The notes: generated from the letters alone by a model not told the origin. DNA of 56,286 bases from an uncultured Lachnospiraceae bacterium (GCA_947086895.1 CAMUAR010000019.1:1-56286), one strand, 5' to 3'; shown: positions 1 through 8,841, numbered from the stretch's first letter. Translations and numbers: made by a program.

Positions 1-221
1 TCTTCGTCCACCTGTCGGATTATTTCGTTGACTTTCCCCTGTGCCACCAACTCGGCCATCCGGTGCGGATGTAGCTCCATCATATATTTCTTCCACATCC
101 CGCCGAACCTTCCCACGGGCATCAGGCTGGTTTCCATATCCTCGGAAATCTGGATTTGCGGGTACAGCATCCCATCGCTGCCTGTCTGATAAGTGAAGTC
201 CATCAATGGTTCTTTCCTCAT
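1..221 (-). CDS. TnpV-like transposon-encoded protein, partial, overlapping the larger frame
   Basis: An ATG at 221 sits eight bases downstream of a good AAAGGAG site and opens a frame of 73 codons to the window edge. Its translation has the TnpV layout: a short Tyr/Pro beta segment (MLYPQIQIS), then Gly-Arg-Phe-Gly-Gly-Met, a basic KKYMMELHPHRM helix and a GKVNEIIRQVDE helix. These match, by recollection, the conserved G-x-x-G-x-M, YL-x-x-H and GKLNE-x-x-x-x-ID pattern of the family. TnpV proteins (about 110-130 residues) occur next to large helicase/methylase genes in Clostridia mobile elements; their function is unknown. The larger gene is open in another frame over the same bases, so either both are made or the larger frame is read through out of frame here. 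Confidence 0.45.
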   Translation of the reverse strand, partial: MRKEPLMDFTYQTGSDGMLYPQIQISEDMETSLMPVGRFGGMWKKYMMELHPHRMAELVAQGKVNEIIRQVDE

Positions 222-987
222 AAATTTTGCTCCTTTCGTTTTTGATGTCCTGGATTTCCTGGTAAATCTGTTTTAAAATCGGTCGTGCAATGGAGATGGT
301 ATAATTCCCCAATGCCATAAAGAGCGGGAGGCTGTCATAATTCTGGATGTTCTCAAAACTGCCATATTCAAACGGTTCCGTTTGCAACCTACATTTTGAA
401 AATACGGTAAAGGCTACGCTTTCTTCCACCAGTTTTTCCAGTTCTGCCTTCACTGCCCCTTCTGGCATCCCGTAGAGTGGGCTGCCTTCTTCTTCGACCT
501 GGAACCCTTCCAGATAGGCAGGCAGCATTTCCTTTGTACGCTTCCCTGCCAGACCATACAGACAAGCTTCGATGCTGTCCACTGGGAGTTGGTACTTTTC
601 ATGGAAACGTAGCATAATTTCCTGGTAGTACTGTTCTTCCAATTCCCAAAGATATTTTTGCAGGTTACGGTAGGATTGGATACTACCATTTGTATCAAGG
701 AGGTCAAACAGATATTTGATGCTCGCATTCGGATTTACCATATCAATCACTGCAATACTTTTTGCACCTTTGTTGATGCTGCGCCCAATCCGTTTGTCAT
801 GCCATTCATCAAACGTTCCAAGCTGGATTGCATTTGGTTTCTGTGCGTAGATCAATACTACATTGTCAAAGGAGCGTTTATAAAATCTTGCGACACAGGA
901 TAGCAGCCCTTTCCATTCTTCCGGTGTTTTGGTATATTCCTGCACCGACGCTTTGTAAAGGTCGGCCAGTCTGGTCGCTTTCTCCAA
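1..987 (-). CDS. ArdC/LtrC-like N-terminus of a large mobile-element protein, partial
   Basis: The frame opens with TTG at 987, seven bases after a GGGGGTGA ribosome binding site, and stays open to the left edge (about 329 codons seen), so the C-terminus is missing. The first 100 residues (LADLYKASVQEYT, then VLIYAQKP, LGTFDEW and NKGAKSIAVID) look like the ArdC/LtrC-type N-terminal domain found in very large helicase/methylase proteins of Firmicutes conjugative elements. Residues 100-255 are helical. From about residue 256 (base 222) the composition becomes rich in Arg, Gly, Asp and Pro, a linker-like stretch that coincides with an open TnpV-like frame in +1. The gene follows parA and parB on the same strand, which supports a conjugative-element cargo. 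Homology is recognised by eye only, so the exact family is uncertain. Confidence 0.6.
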   Translation of the reverse strand, partial: MEKATRLADLYKASVQEYTKTPEEWKGLLSCVARFYKRSFDNVVLIYAQKPNAIQLGTFDEWHDKRIGRSINKGAKSIAVIDMVNPNASIKYLFDLLDTNGSIQSYRNLQKYLWELEEQYYQEIMLRFHEKYQLPVDSIEACLYGLAGKRTKEMLPAYLEGFQVEEEGSPLYGMPEGAVKAELEKLVEESVAFTVFSKCRLQTEPFEYGSFENIQNYDSLPLFMALGNYTISIARPILKQIYQEIQDIKNERSKIYEERTIDGLHLSDRQRWDAVPANPDFRGYGNQPDARGKVRRDVEEIYDGATSAPDGRVGGTGESQRNNPTGGRR

Positions 988-1045
988 GCAGTCACCCCCA
1001 TTTCTTTATTATTGTTTTAAATCTTTATCCTTCTGCTGTTTCTTT

Positions 1046-2095
1046 CTAAAAAACGGTTTCCTCGTTCTGGCTGTCAAAGTAAAGTTCCAATGCCCGGTCG
1101 ATGATTTCTTCAATCTCTTTCGCGCTCTGTCCCGCCGTGAAATATTTGGTGATAAGTGCAGGTTTTACTTTGATGGGCTGCGGTTTGTTGCTTTTTGGTT
1201 TCCTTGTTTTCTCCCCGGAAAGGATTTGGGTCATTGCAATATCCGTCAGTTTCCTAGCTTCGTAATAATTGCGGAGCAGTTCCGCCTTTTTCATGTCCAG
1301 CTTGTAGCTGTTAGAAGTCATAAGGTCTGCAATCCGCTGCTGTTTTTCAGTATCCTCTATGAAAGACAGGTCGTAGGCGGCGAGGAACGAGATTTCTCCT
1401 GTGTCCACCCTATTTAGCAATTCCGCATTTAATCCTGCCAATCGGATGTAACGTGCTACTTTTGCATGGGAAAGACCATATTCTTCTCCCAATCTTTCAT
1501 CACTCCGCAACTTCGTCACAAGTTGTGACGAAGTTGTATTTTCCCTTGATTCATGCGGGTTTAGGAGTAATTCAATCTCTGTTAAAAGGTCATTCCTCCT
1601 GCCCTGTGACTTCAACGCTTCATAATGTTGCGCCAGGCAATACGCCCTCTCTGAATGGCTCATATCTGCAAAAGAACGTTGCCGCAGGTTTGTTTCTGTC
1701 ACAATCAGGATTGCTTCATCAAGGGTAAGATTCTCCCGGATAATGACTGGACCTTGAGTTAGTCCTGCGAGCATTGCAGCATTGCGGCGGTTATGACCGC
1801 TTAGAATAAGATATTTCCCCTCATCGGTATGCCAGAGGATAATCGGGAGCAGGATACCAAACTGCCGGATACTTTCCACCATGTCGTCAAGCTGTTGTCC
1901 TTCATACAGTTTGAATTTATGTTCCGGGAATTGCTCCATTTGTGAGAAGTCCATTTCCAAAATTCCATTATGTACAGATTCCGTACCCGAAGCTGGAATA
2001 TGTCCTTTTGATACAGGTATCCCCTCATCCTTTTGCTCAAAATTCAACATTTCATCAAAATCAGCAAGGTTGATTTTCGGTCTGGCCAACCGCAT
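1046..2095 (-). CDS. ParB/Spo0J-family partition-type protein of a mobile element
   Basis: A 349-residue protein with the ParB N-terminal nuclease/CTPase-type fold. It contains the box GHNRRNAA at residues 100-107, preceded by a strand reading LPIILWHTDEGKYLILSG, and then a helical DNA-binding region that includes the DMSHSERAYCLAQHYEAL segment and the KVARYIRLAGLN recognition-helix-like segment. ParB proteins bind parS-type sites and work with a ParA ATPase to segregate or stabilise replicons; element-borne versions help maintain the excised circle. The ATG at 2095 lies inside the end of the parA-like gene (35-nt overlap), so the two are translationally coupled. The first 50 residues are poorly conserved in such proteins. 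It is not the chromosomal Spo0J: there is no gid/rnpA/soj context. Confidence 0.85.
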   Translation of the reverse strand: MRLARPKINLADFDEMLNFEQKDEGIPVSKGHIPASGTESVHNGILEMDFSQMEQFPEHKFKLYEGQQLDDMVESIRQFGILLPIILWHTDEGKYLILSGHNRRNAAMLAGLTQGPVIIRENLTLDEAILIVTETNLRQRSFADMSHSERAYCLAQHYEALKSQGRRNDLLTEIELLLNPHESRENTTSSQLVTKLRSDERLGEEYGLSHAKVARYIRLAGLNAELLNRVDTGEISFLAAYDLSFIEDTEKQQRIADLMTSNSYKLDMKKAELLRNYYEARKLTDIAMTQILSGEKTRKPKSNKPQPIKVKPALITKYFTAGQSAKEIEEIIDRALELYFDSQNEETVF

Positions 2096-2903
2096 ACACC
2101 CCTTTCTTCCCTACGGCTTTTTCTTTTTTCAGAAGTTCTTCCGCAAAATTTTCATAAGCAACCGCTGCGGGGTTATCTGGCATATATTCGCAGATTGTTT
2201 TATAGTATAAAACCGCCTCTGCCACCTTGATAGAGCGTGGGATATGTGTCTTGAAAATGGGGACTGTCCCTGCAAACCCCTGTTCAATCAACGTCCGCAC
2301 TTGTGTTGATACAATCGTGTTTGGTGAGTCCATTGTGATCAGGATGCCCTCAATGGTCAGCCCATGGTTACTGTTCTTGCGGATGGTCTGATAATGTTTC
2401 AGCAGTTCCGCCAGCCCCTGTGTGGACAATAATTCCGCCTGTGTTGGGACAATGATGCTGTCCGCACACATCATCACGTTAATCATCGGCGTTCCCATCT
2501 GTGGCATACAGTCGATGATGATATACTGGTATTGTCCGCGGATGGTATCGACATACTGTGATAAGATGCGCTCCCGGAAATCCACGTTGCACAAGTTGCG
2601 CTCCAGGGTAAAGAGTTGTGAGTTGGAGGGAACTACCTCCACACCACTTTTATGTTTTATAATATAGCTGTCCTTTTCTGGAAGCGGCTCGTCCTCGATC
2701 ACCATGCGCAACAATGTGTTAATCGTTACCTCTAATTTGTTCGTGTTTTTTACACCGTAGATAATACTGGAATGCCCCTGACCGTCAAAATCAATCAGAC
2801 AGGTTTTCTTCCCCCGCTTTGCAAGCAGGTAGGCTAAGGTCGTGGCGGTGGCTGATTTGCCAACACCGCCCTTCTCATTCATGATGGCTATGATTTTTGC
2901 CAT
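2061..2903 (-). CDS. ParA/Soj-family ATPase of a mobile element
   Basis: A 280-residue cytoplasmic ATPase. The deviant Walker A motif KGGVGKS is at residues 11-17 with the signature lysine at 11, followed by LIDFDGQGHS at 36-45 (Walker A' region) and the Walker B strand YIIIDCMP ending near Asp131. ParA proteins bind nonspecific DNA as ATP dimers and are driven by ParB to partition DNA. The ATG at 2903 follows AAAGGAG at a good distance. The gene heads the leftward unit parA-parB-ArdC-like. Three copies of a (T/C)TTACCC word lie just upstream and could be an operator. The ten codons after the start (AKIIAIMNEK) are typical of the family. It could help maintain or transfer an integrative element. 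Confidence 0.88.
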   Translation of the reverse strand: MAKIIAIMNEKGGVGKSATATTLAYLLAKRGKKTCLIDFDGQGHSSIIYGVKNTNKLEVTINTLLRMVIEDEPLPEKDSYIIKHKSGVEVVPSNSQLFTLERNLCNVDFRERILSQYVDTIRGQYQYIIIDCMPQMGTPMINVMMCADSIIVPTQAELLSTQGLAELLKHYQTIRKNSNHGLTIEGILITMDSPNTIVSTQVRTLIEQGFAGTVPIFKTHIPRSIKVAEAVLYYKTICEYMPDNPAAVAYENFAEELLKKEKAVGKKGVYAVGQTENQPC

Positions 2904-2929
2904 TCGCTGTTCTCCTTTCGTGGTTTTCT

Positions 2930-2977
2930 GGGTAAAGACTCTCCCATGGGTAAGTGGGGATGGATAAATAGGGTAAA
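2930..2977 (-). repeat. Three direct copies of a 7-bp word upstream of the parA-like gene
   Basis: On the plus strand GGGTAAA (2930-2936), GGGTAAG (2948-2954) and GGGTAAA (2971-2977) recur at spacings of 18 and 23 bases, directly between the parA-like start and the terminator of the neighbouring gene. Read on the minus strand they are YTTACCC boxes in the parA promoter region. Iterated boxes in this position often bind the partition proteins themselves or an element regulator; that function is inferred. Confidence 0.4.
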
Positions 2978-2980
2978 AAA

Positions 2981-3033
2981 TAGGACTTAATCGGTAAAAG
3001 CCTTATAATGAAAGGCTTTCTGATTAAGTCCTA
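2981..3033 (-). terminator. Rho-independent terminator of the Ig-like secreted protein gene
   Basis: A near-perfect stem pairs TAGGACTTAATC...AAGCCTT with AAAGGCTTTCTGATTAAGTCCTA around a short loop. On the minus strand it is followed by TATTTTTTA. It begins 11 bases after the stop codon at 3045, so it ends that transcript and also marks the nearest limit of chromosomal-type sequence before the mobile-element genes. Confidence 0.85.
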
Positions 3034-3044
3034 TTATATCAGTA

Positions 3045-4991
3045 TCATAGTTTCACGCTTTTTGGCGCTTCTTTTACTGTGACTGTGCAGGTCGCTTTTT
3101 TTCCGTTCTCTGTCTTTACTGTTATTTTTGTTTTGCCCTTGCCGACTGCTGTCACTTTTCCATTTTTGTCAACTGTTGCAACTTTCTTATCGCCGCTGGT
3201 CCAGGTGTAAGTTGTAGCAGCACCTTCTGGAGCAAGCGTTGGTTTTAACGTGTACGTTTTCTTTGGATTTAAAGTAAGAGTCTTTTTATTTAAAGAAACT
3301 TTCTCCGGCTGACCGCTTACAACAAATGTAAATTCTTTTGAAACAGTATCATCATAAAGATGCTGAATTGTCAGTGTATATTCCCCGATTTTCTGGAAAG
3401 ATATGATTCCTTTTCTTTCATCAATATATGTAATCTCAATTGCCTCCGGGTCGGAACATTTTAATACAAAATCCTCGTTCATTTCTTTTGCATCAACCAG
3501 CCCATCCCACGAAGGATTAATCCAGTACTCAAGCTTTTCGCCTATCTCAAATGGATTTGAATAATCGGAATAATAATAACCATCCGTCTCCTTTTCTGTC
3601 CTCCACCACATTCCAAAATTCATAGGAGAATTCACTTTTTTCTCTTTTTTGCATTTGGTACATTGCAAAGTGGTAAGATGATTTTTTATCTCTTTCAATT
3701 CAAAAGTATGTCCATTATCCACTGTAATTTTATTTGTCTTTGAAAGATCCTTCTGATCGATCTCATAAAAATCAACGCTGTTGTTCTTCCATGTATACCA
3801 TACAAATTTCTCGTTAAAAACAACTGGAACACAGTCTGACAAGCTTCCTTCCTCACTGTAAATTTCACCGGTTTGTCTGCCGTTCTTATCAATCTCCGTA
3901 TAATATACCAAGTGCTCTCTGCCCCATAACAAAACAAAACGTTCATTATTCAGTTTAACAAACTGCGGCGTGGTCGTTTGACCTTCCTGAAAGTCCGTAA
4001 TCTGATTTATTGTCACTTCGCCTGTCTGCTTTGACACCGACGCAATAAAAATATTTTTCGTATCCTTACTATTCGTCTCAAATTGTTTTAAATCTATCAT
4101 ATTTCCAGCAATAAGATAAGAAGTATCTGAAATTTCAAAACCTCCTACGGTTACGCCTGTATAATTATCCCCGATTTTTCCGGGAATCTCAATAACATTC
4201 GTCGCCTTGCACGGCATCGCACTAAATTCACTGAATTTTCCTGTCTGAACATTGGTACCGTACTGAATCAATACAACAGATCGAGGATAAGCATCTCCAT
4301 GATCTACTGCTGCAATCTTTCCATTCTCAATTTTAATAAACTGATTAAAAGAATGACTGACATAACCGTAAGAAGTATTCATTATAGAAGTAAAGGAATC
4401 TGTAATTTCCATCGTGTCCATGTTTACCTGAATTGTCACATTTGCCTGATGATTTTTTCCATCCTCTGAAGTATACATCTCATGGCAGGTACGAATCAAA
4501 AGAAAATTTCCGTCTTCTGTTATCCGCGCAGAGCCTGCCCGAAACGGTATTGTAGTATTGCAGTCGTAAAGCCCTGCCGATTTTATTTTATTCCAGTCCT
4601 TATCATATTTTGTAATTCGATAGCACTCAACAGACGCAGATTCTTTTTTATTTTTCTGCCCTGTCAGGATAAAATAATAATCTTTTGAAGCATAAAACGC
4701 GCCGAAAATCGGCAGTTCTATATCAATTACTTTTGTATCAAGCAGCTGATAGGAAGCATCATAATACTCTGCGATATAGCCATTATCATCAATATACTGG
4801 AAGCGCATCAACGATCCGTCCTCACAGACTGTCAAATAGGATTTTATGGTGTCCGCCGCATAACCTTTATAATCCTGCTCATTTTTATTGCTTCCCGAAT
4901 ACTCCGCACACTCTGCCGCATTCACATCCATCTCTGGAAGTACAGCCAGCAGCATACACGCTGCAAGCAGTAAAGATAAAATTTTTTTCAT
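3045..4991 (-). CDS. Secreted protein with C-terminal bacterial Ig-like (BIG2) domain
   Basis: A 648-residue exported protein of unknown function. An N-terminal signal peptide (MKKILSLLLAACMLLAVLP, cleavage likely after VNA) leads into about 400 residues of beta-rich sequence with repeated blade-like segments, possibly a propeller-type fold. A short segment near residues 425-455 contains LQCTKCKKE, which resembles the CxxC motif of small repeats common in Lachnospiraceae surface proteins. The last 80 residues form a BIG2 Ig-like domain (VSLNKKTLTLNPKKTYTL ... VATVDKNGKVTAVGKGKTKI). There is no LPXTG or membrane anchor, so it is probably released or held by protein contacts. The start at 4991 is preferred over ATG 4997, because GGAGG abuts the latter and lies six bases from the former. 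It lies 57 nt after ecfT and may be co-transcribed. Confidence 0.8.
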   Translation of the reverse strand: MKKILSLLLAACMLLAVLPEMDVNAAECAEYSGSNKNEQDYKGYAADTIKSYLTVCEDGSLMRFQYIDDNGYIAEYYDASYQLLDTKVIDIELPIFGAFYASKDYYFILTGQKNKKESASVECYRITKYDKDWNKIKSAGLYDCNTTIPFRAGSARITEDGNFLLIRTCHEMYTSEDGKNHQANVTIQVNMDTMEITDSFTSIMNTSYGYVSHSFNQFIKIENGKIAAVDHGDAYPRSVVLIQYGTNVQTGKFSEFSAMPCKATNVIEIPGKIGDNYTGVTVGGFEISDTSYLIAGNMIDLKQFETNSKDTKNIFIASVSKQTGEVTINQITDFQEGQTTTPQFVKLNNERFVLLWGREHLVYYTEIDKNGRQTGEIYSEEGSLSDCVPVVFNEKFVWYTWKNNSVDFYEIDQKDLSKTNKITVDNGHTFELKEIKNHLTTLQCTKCKKEKKVNSPMNFGMWWRTEKETDGYYYSDYSNPFEIGEKLEYWINPSWDGLVDAKEMNEDFVLKCSDPEAIEITYIDERKGIISFQKIGEYTLTIQHLYDDTVSKEFTFVVSGQPEKVSLNKKTLTLNPKKTYTLKPTLAPEGAATTYTWTSGDKKVATVDKNGKVTAVGKGKTKITVKTENGKKATCTVTVKEAPKSVKL

Positions 4992-5048
4992 TGTCATCCT
5001 CCATTCTTAAAAACATTCTTAAAAACATTTGAAAAATCCTTTCCTTTT

Positions 5049-5846
5049 TCAAAGTTTTCTTGTCACCACAACCACTGCCAAAAACATTGCGAGAACAAGC
5101 CACGCAACACCGTCCCGCTTTTTGTAATGCAGCGGTTTCATCTTTGTTCTGCCCTTTCCTCCATGATAGCAGCGTGCTTCCATCGCCATTGCCAAGTCTC
5201 CCGCCCGGCGGAATGCGGAGATAAAAAGCGGCACCAAAAGCGGCACCATCGCTTTTGCGCGCTGAATCAACCCTCCTGTCTCAAAATCCGCACCTCTCGC
5301 CTGTTGCGCTTTCATAATTTTATCGGTTTCCTCCAATAAAATTGGAATAAATCGAAGCGCAATCGACATCATCATCGCCACTTCATGTACTGGAACATGG
5401 AGCTTATTCAAAGGTCGAAGAAGACTTTCCAGCCCGTCCGTCAGCTGATTTGGAGTTGTTGTAAACGTCATAAGCGACGAGCCTAAAATCAGCAAAATAA
5501 GACGAACCGCCATTGCAGCAGCCAGATCAATCCCTTCTTTTGTCACCCGGATAAACTTCCATTCAAATACCGGTGTCCCAGAAGTCAAAAACAAATTGAA
5601 CATTACTGTAAATAAAAGCAAAATAATAACTGCTTTTAATCCTTTGACAATATAGCCAAACGGAACTTTGGAAAGCTTGATTACAGCAGCAAGACAAACT
5701 GCTGCCGCAAGATATCCCCACCAGTTTTTCACAAGAAACAAGCATACAATATACAAAAATGTTCCTGACAGCTTAACGCGCGGGTCAAGCCGATGCAGCA
5801 CCGAATCGGAAGGATAATACTGTCCAATCGTGATATCCCGAATCAT
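5049..5846 (-). CDS. ecfT: Energy-coupling factor transporter transmembrane protein EcfT
   Basis: A 265-residue integral membrane protein of the CbiQ/EcfT family, with five to six hydrophobic segments (for example LSGTFLYIVCLFLVKNW and AVIILLLFTVMFNLFL). The two cytoplasmic coupling helices carry the diagnostic Ala-Arg-Gly-type motifs, AQQARGADFE near residue 185 and AMEARCYHGG near 222. EcfT links the paired ATPases EcfA1/EcfA2 to interchangeable substrate-binding S components that import vitamins or metals; no S component is encoded nearby, so this is a shared group II module. The ATG at 5846 follows AAAGGGG. It lies 26 nt after the ecfA2 stop and is the last ECF gene of the leftward unit. 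Confidence 0.95.
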   Translation of the reverse strand: MIRDITIGQYYPSDSVLHRLDPRVKLSGTFLYIVCLFLVKNWWGYLAAAVCLAAVIKLSKVPFGYIVKGLKAVIILLLFTVMFNLFLTSGTPVFEWKFIRVTKEGIDLAAAMAVRLILLILGSSLMTFTTTPNQLTDGLESLLRPLNKLHVPVHEVAMMMSIALRFIPILLEETDKIMKAQQARGADFETGGLIQRAKAMVPLLVPLFISAFRRAGDLAMAMEARCYHGGKGRTKMKPLHYKKRDGVAWLVLAMFLAVVVVTRKL

Positions 5847-5872
5847 TCCTTATACCCCTTTCTTCGATAGCA

Positions 5873-6724
5873 CTAATCTTTCCGATACCATGCCAGTACC
5901 GCTTCTTTTGCTTCCTCGATTGTCGTCACATTTACATCGACAGGAATCCCTTTGTCCCGAAGCGCGTGCATTGCATAAGTTACCTGCGGCGCCGCAAGCC
6001 CGATCTCTTCCAGCTCTTTGTAATGTGAAAATACATTTCTAGGCGTATCGTCATAAGCAATGCTTCCGCCGTCCATCACAATAATCCGCTCAACATAATC
6101 CGCTACATCTTCCATACTGTGCGACACAAGAACAACCGTGATTTTTCTTTCCTCATGAATCTTTGCTATCTGCCCCAAAATTTCATCGCGCCCTTTTGGG
6201 TCAAGCCCTGCGGTCGGCTCGTCGAGAACCAGCACTTCCGGCTTCATTGCCAGCACCCCGGCGATTGCGACACGGCGTTTCTGCCCGCCGGAAAGTTCAA
6301 ACGGAGAAGCGTCGATCAAATCATCTCCAATCCCAACTTGTTTTAATGCCTCGTAGGAGCGCAGATCTACTTCCAGCGCTGTCAGCCCAAGATTTTTCGG
6401 TCCAAATTGCACATCTTTTAACACCGTTGTTTCAAACAGCTGATACTCTGGATATTGAAATACCAACCCGACTTTTTTTCGCAGCTCTTTTAAATTGTAA
6501 TCCGTATCATAAATATCTGCTCCATTGTAATACACCCCGCCGCTCGTCGCCTTTACCAAACCATTGAAATGCTGAATCAGCGTTGATTTCCCTGAACCAG
6601 TATGCCCGATCAGCCCGATAAATTCCCCGTCCTCGATCACAAGGCTGATATTTTTCAGAGCTTGCTTTTCGTATGCTGTGTTAGGGCTGTAGATATAATT
6701 TATTTTATCCAAAATTATAGACAT
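5873..6724 (-). CDS. ecfA2: Energy-coupling factor transporter ATP-binding protein EcfA2
   Basis: A 283-residue ABC ATPase. Walker A GHTGSGKST is at residues 40-48, with the Q-loop in LVFQYPEYQLFE, the signature LSGGQKRR, Walker B VLVLDEPTAGLDP and a switch histidine in LVSHSMEDV. The YPEYQLFE segment and the C-terminal extension after about residue 235 are typical of EcfA2. It pairs with EcfA1 to hydrolyse ATP for group II ECF importers. A 244-nt gap separates it from ecfA1, much longer than the few bases or overlap usual in this operon; no further gene is seen in that gap. The start at 6724 has a modest GGGG site. Confidence 0.95.
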   Translation of the reverse strand: MSIILDKINYIYSPNTAYEKQALKNISLVIEDGEFIGLIGHTGSGKSTLIQHFNGLVKATSGGVYYNGADIYDTDYNLKELRKKVGLVFQYPEYQLFETTVLKDVQFGPKNLGLTALEVDLRSYEALKQVGIGDDLIDASPFELSGGQKRRVAIAGVLAMKPEVLVLDEPTAGLDPKGRDEILGQIAKIHEERKITVVLVSHSMEDVADYVERIIVMDGGSIAYDDTPRNVFSHYKELEEIGLAAPQVTYAMHALRDKGIPVDVNVTTIEEAKEAVLAWYRKD

Positions 6725-6968
6725 TGTTGTTTCCCCGCATTGAAAAACTGCAGCTGCACAGCATTTTTAACATGGTTGTTTTCAAATCCTTGTCTGCCGC
6801 AGACTACATTCTGTCACCAAAAATTATGTCCTCTATTATTTTTGTGCAATCCTTATTCGCTTATATTTCTCTTTTGTACACGCCCGAAAAAAACTCAACA
6901 TTTTCACTTACCTGAAAAATCCTAATAACCAACCGCTGTCTTGATATGTTATTTTTCGGTCGTCTTAC

Positions 6969-7817
6969 TTATTTTGCACACGCCTGAACAGCCTCAACAA
7001 ATTCCTCGATCGAGAGTATCCCGTCCGGCAATGGCATTCCTGCCTGTTTTAGTTTGTATGCAAGCTCTGTTACCTGCGGCACATCCATCCGGTAGCTTTT
7101 CAGCTTTTCCACCTGAGCAAAAATCTCCCGCGGCGTTCCCTGCATCACAATCTTTCCGTCATCCATCACAATCACTTTATCCGCATAAATTACCTCTTCC
7201 ATATAGTGCGTAATCAAAAGCACCGTCACACCCTCTTTTTGGTTTAGCTCCCGCACCGTCCGAACTACTTCCTTCCGCCCGTTTGGGTCAAGCATTGCCG
7301 TAGGCTCGTCCAGCACAATACACTGAGGTTTCATCGCCATAATCCCCGCAATTGCAACCCTCTGTTTCTGACCGCCGGACAACTTATTCGGCGAATGTTT
7401 CCGATATTCGTACATACCGACTGCCCGCAGACTTTTCTCTACACGCTCCCAGATCTCTTTCGTCGGCACGCCGAGATTTTCCGGTCCAAAGCCAACATCC
7501 TCCTCAACCACCGTCGCAATAATCTGATTGTCAGGATTTTGAAATACCATACCGGCAGCCTGTCGAATCTCCCAGATCTTCTCCTCGTCTTTTGTGTCCA
7601 TTCCATCCACAAAAAGCGTTCCTTCTGTTGGAACAAGCAATGCGTTCATATGTTTTGCAAGCGTTGATTTTCCAGAACCATTATGTCCAAGAATCGCCAC
7701 AAAATCGCCCTTGGAAATTGTGATCGAAACATCATCGAGAGCTTTTGTAATCGATTCTACATTCCCTTCCTCGTCGCGCCTGATATATTCAAATATAAGA
7801 TTTTCCGACCGAACCAT
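6969..7817 (-). CDS. ecfA1: Energy-coupling factor transporter ATP-binding protein EcfA1
   Basis: An ABC ATPase of 282 residues from the chosen start. Walker [10 protein letters not shown] is at residues 44-52, with the Q-loop MVFQNPDNQ, the signature LSGGQKQR, Walker [13 protein letters not shown] and the H-loop [16 protein letters not shown] and the overall length fit EcfA1. An ATG at 7889 in the same frame would add 24 residues of non-family sequence and has no ribosome binding site, so the ATG at 7817 is preferred, although its AAAGGA is about 13 bases away. A good sigma-A-type promoter lies at 8014-8042, giving a leader of about 190 nt. It is the first gene of the ecf unit. Confidence 0.92.
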   Translation of the reverse strand: MVRSENLIFEYIRRDEEGNVESITKALDDVSITISKGDFVAILGHNGSGKSTLAKHMNALLVPTEGTLFVDGMDTKDEEKIWEIRQAAGMVFQNPDNQIIATVVEEDVGFGPENLGVPTKEIWERVEKSLRAVGMYEYRKHSPNKLSGGQKQRVAIAGIMAMKPQCIVLDEPTAMLDPNGRKEVVRTVRELNQKEGVTVLLITHYMEEVIYADKVIVMDDGKIVMQGTPREIFAQVEKLKSYRMDVPQVTELAYKLKQAGMPLPDGILSIEEFVEAVQACAK

Positions 7818-8013
7818 CTTTTCGATTGTGTCCTTTCCTGCAAACTGCTTTTTTCGTCCAAGAACTCTAAAATCTGATTTACAATACATGTTTATTCTTT
7901 ATATCAAAAGCTTTCTCTGGCACTACAGCGCACCTTTTGAAAATCGTCGAAAAAACTTTTTTGGCAGAAGAACATGTAATGATTTTCATTGTTTGTTATC
8001 ACACCCAAAGTAT

Positions 8014-8042
8014 ATTTTATCGAATCCAATAAAAAATTACAA
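8014..8042 (-). promoter_or_regulatory. Sigma-A-type promoter for ecfA1-ecfA2-ecfT
   Basis: On the minus strand TTGTAA (8037-8042) and TAAAAT (8014-8019) are separated by exactly 17 bases. The start would be near 8007, giving a leader of about 190 nt to the ecfA1 ATG at 7817. The rest of 7818-8286 is AT-rich and shows no gene. Confidence 0.6.
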
Positions 8043-8286
8043 GTATATTTTGCATTTTATATCAAAAATATCTTATCATTTTTAAATCTTTTCTTTATTG
8101 TTTAAAATGTATGGTTCTGTTTGTTAAATTTAAAATATTTTTTTACTACAAAATAAGAATCCTTCAAACTGAAAAAGAAACCGTTGCAAAATACAAAACT
8201 TCTTGTTATTCTGCTGCAGTTTCTTTCTAAAATTACGGTTAAAAAATTTTCTTTTTTATATCGGAAAACCATTTTTTATCCGCAGT

Positions 8287-8841
8287 TTATTCGATCAGCT
8301 CTTTTTCAATTTCTCTAAGATCGTCAATGAACAACATTGTAATATACTCCGCAACTTCCTCCACAGAAAATTTTCCCGACCTCAGCATTTTTATTGCTGT
8401 TTCTTCTGTCGCTCTCTCAACAGCTTCTTTTTCTTTTCTTGCTACATAATTTCGCATAACTTGTTCTTCGTCAAATAATGCCATCATAATTGTTATAACC
8501 TTCTTTTCTCTGGCTTCAAGATATTTCTTTAACACATTCTTATTTTTACAAATTCGAATGGTTTCCATAACTGCTTTTCTGGTTCTGCCATACTGTTTCA
8601 GTTGCTCATTATACACTTTTGTAAAATTTACATACTGGCTGATAATATCATTTCCTTTTTCACCATAGAGCATTTTTACTTTCACCTCAACAGCAGATCC
8701 CTGTCCGTCAAAAAATATATCAGTAAGCTCGTTTTCTGTCGTCCTTATATCCTCAGGATGAATGGCATGGTAAAGCTGGATCAAGTATTTTTTCTCTCCA
8801 AAAAGGTTTGTAAAAATACGATCCGTTTTGCATAAGTATTT
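8287..8841 (-). pseudogene. Decayed Rpn-family (PD-(D/E)XK transposase-like nuclease) gene
   Basis: The open frame lacks a sensible ATG. It begins after a stop at 8842-8844 with KTDRIFTNLFGEKKYLIQLYHAIHPED, which looks like the start of Rpn/PDDEXK_2 proteins common in Lachnospiraceae. It then jumps from TENELTDIFFDG straight to VKVKMLYG, QYVNFTKVYNEQLKQYGRT and the typical coiled C-terminus (VMRNYVARKEKEAVERA). The central part with the PD-(D/E)XK nuclease core is missing, so this looks like an in-frame internal deletion. Upstream, YISDKNTYAKRI in another frame suggests a frameshift as well. Intact members are about 280-340 residues and promote recombination and DNA cleavage; this one should be inactive. 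Confidence 0.6.
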
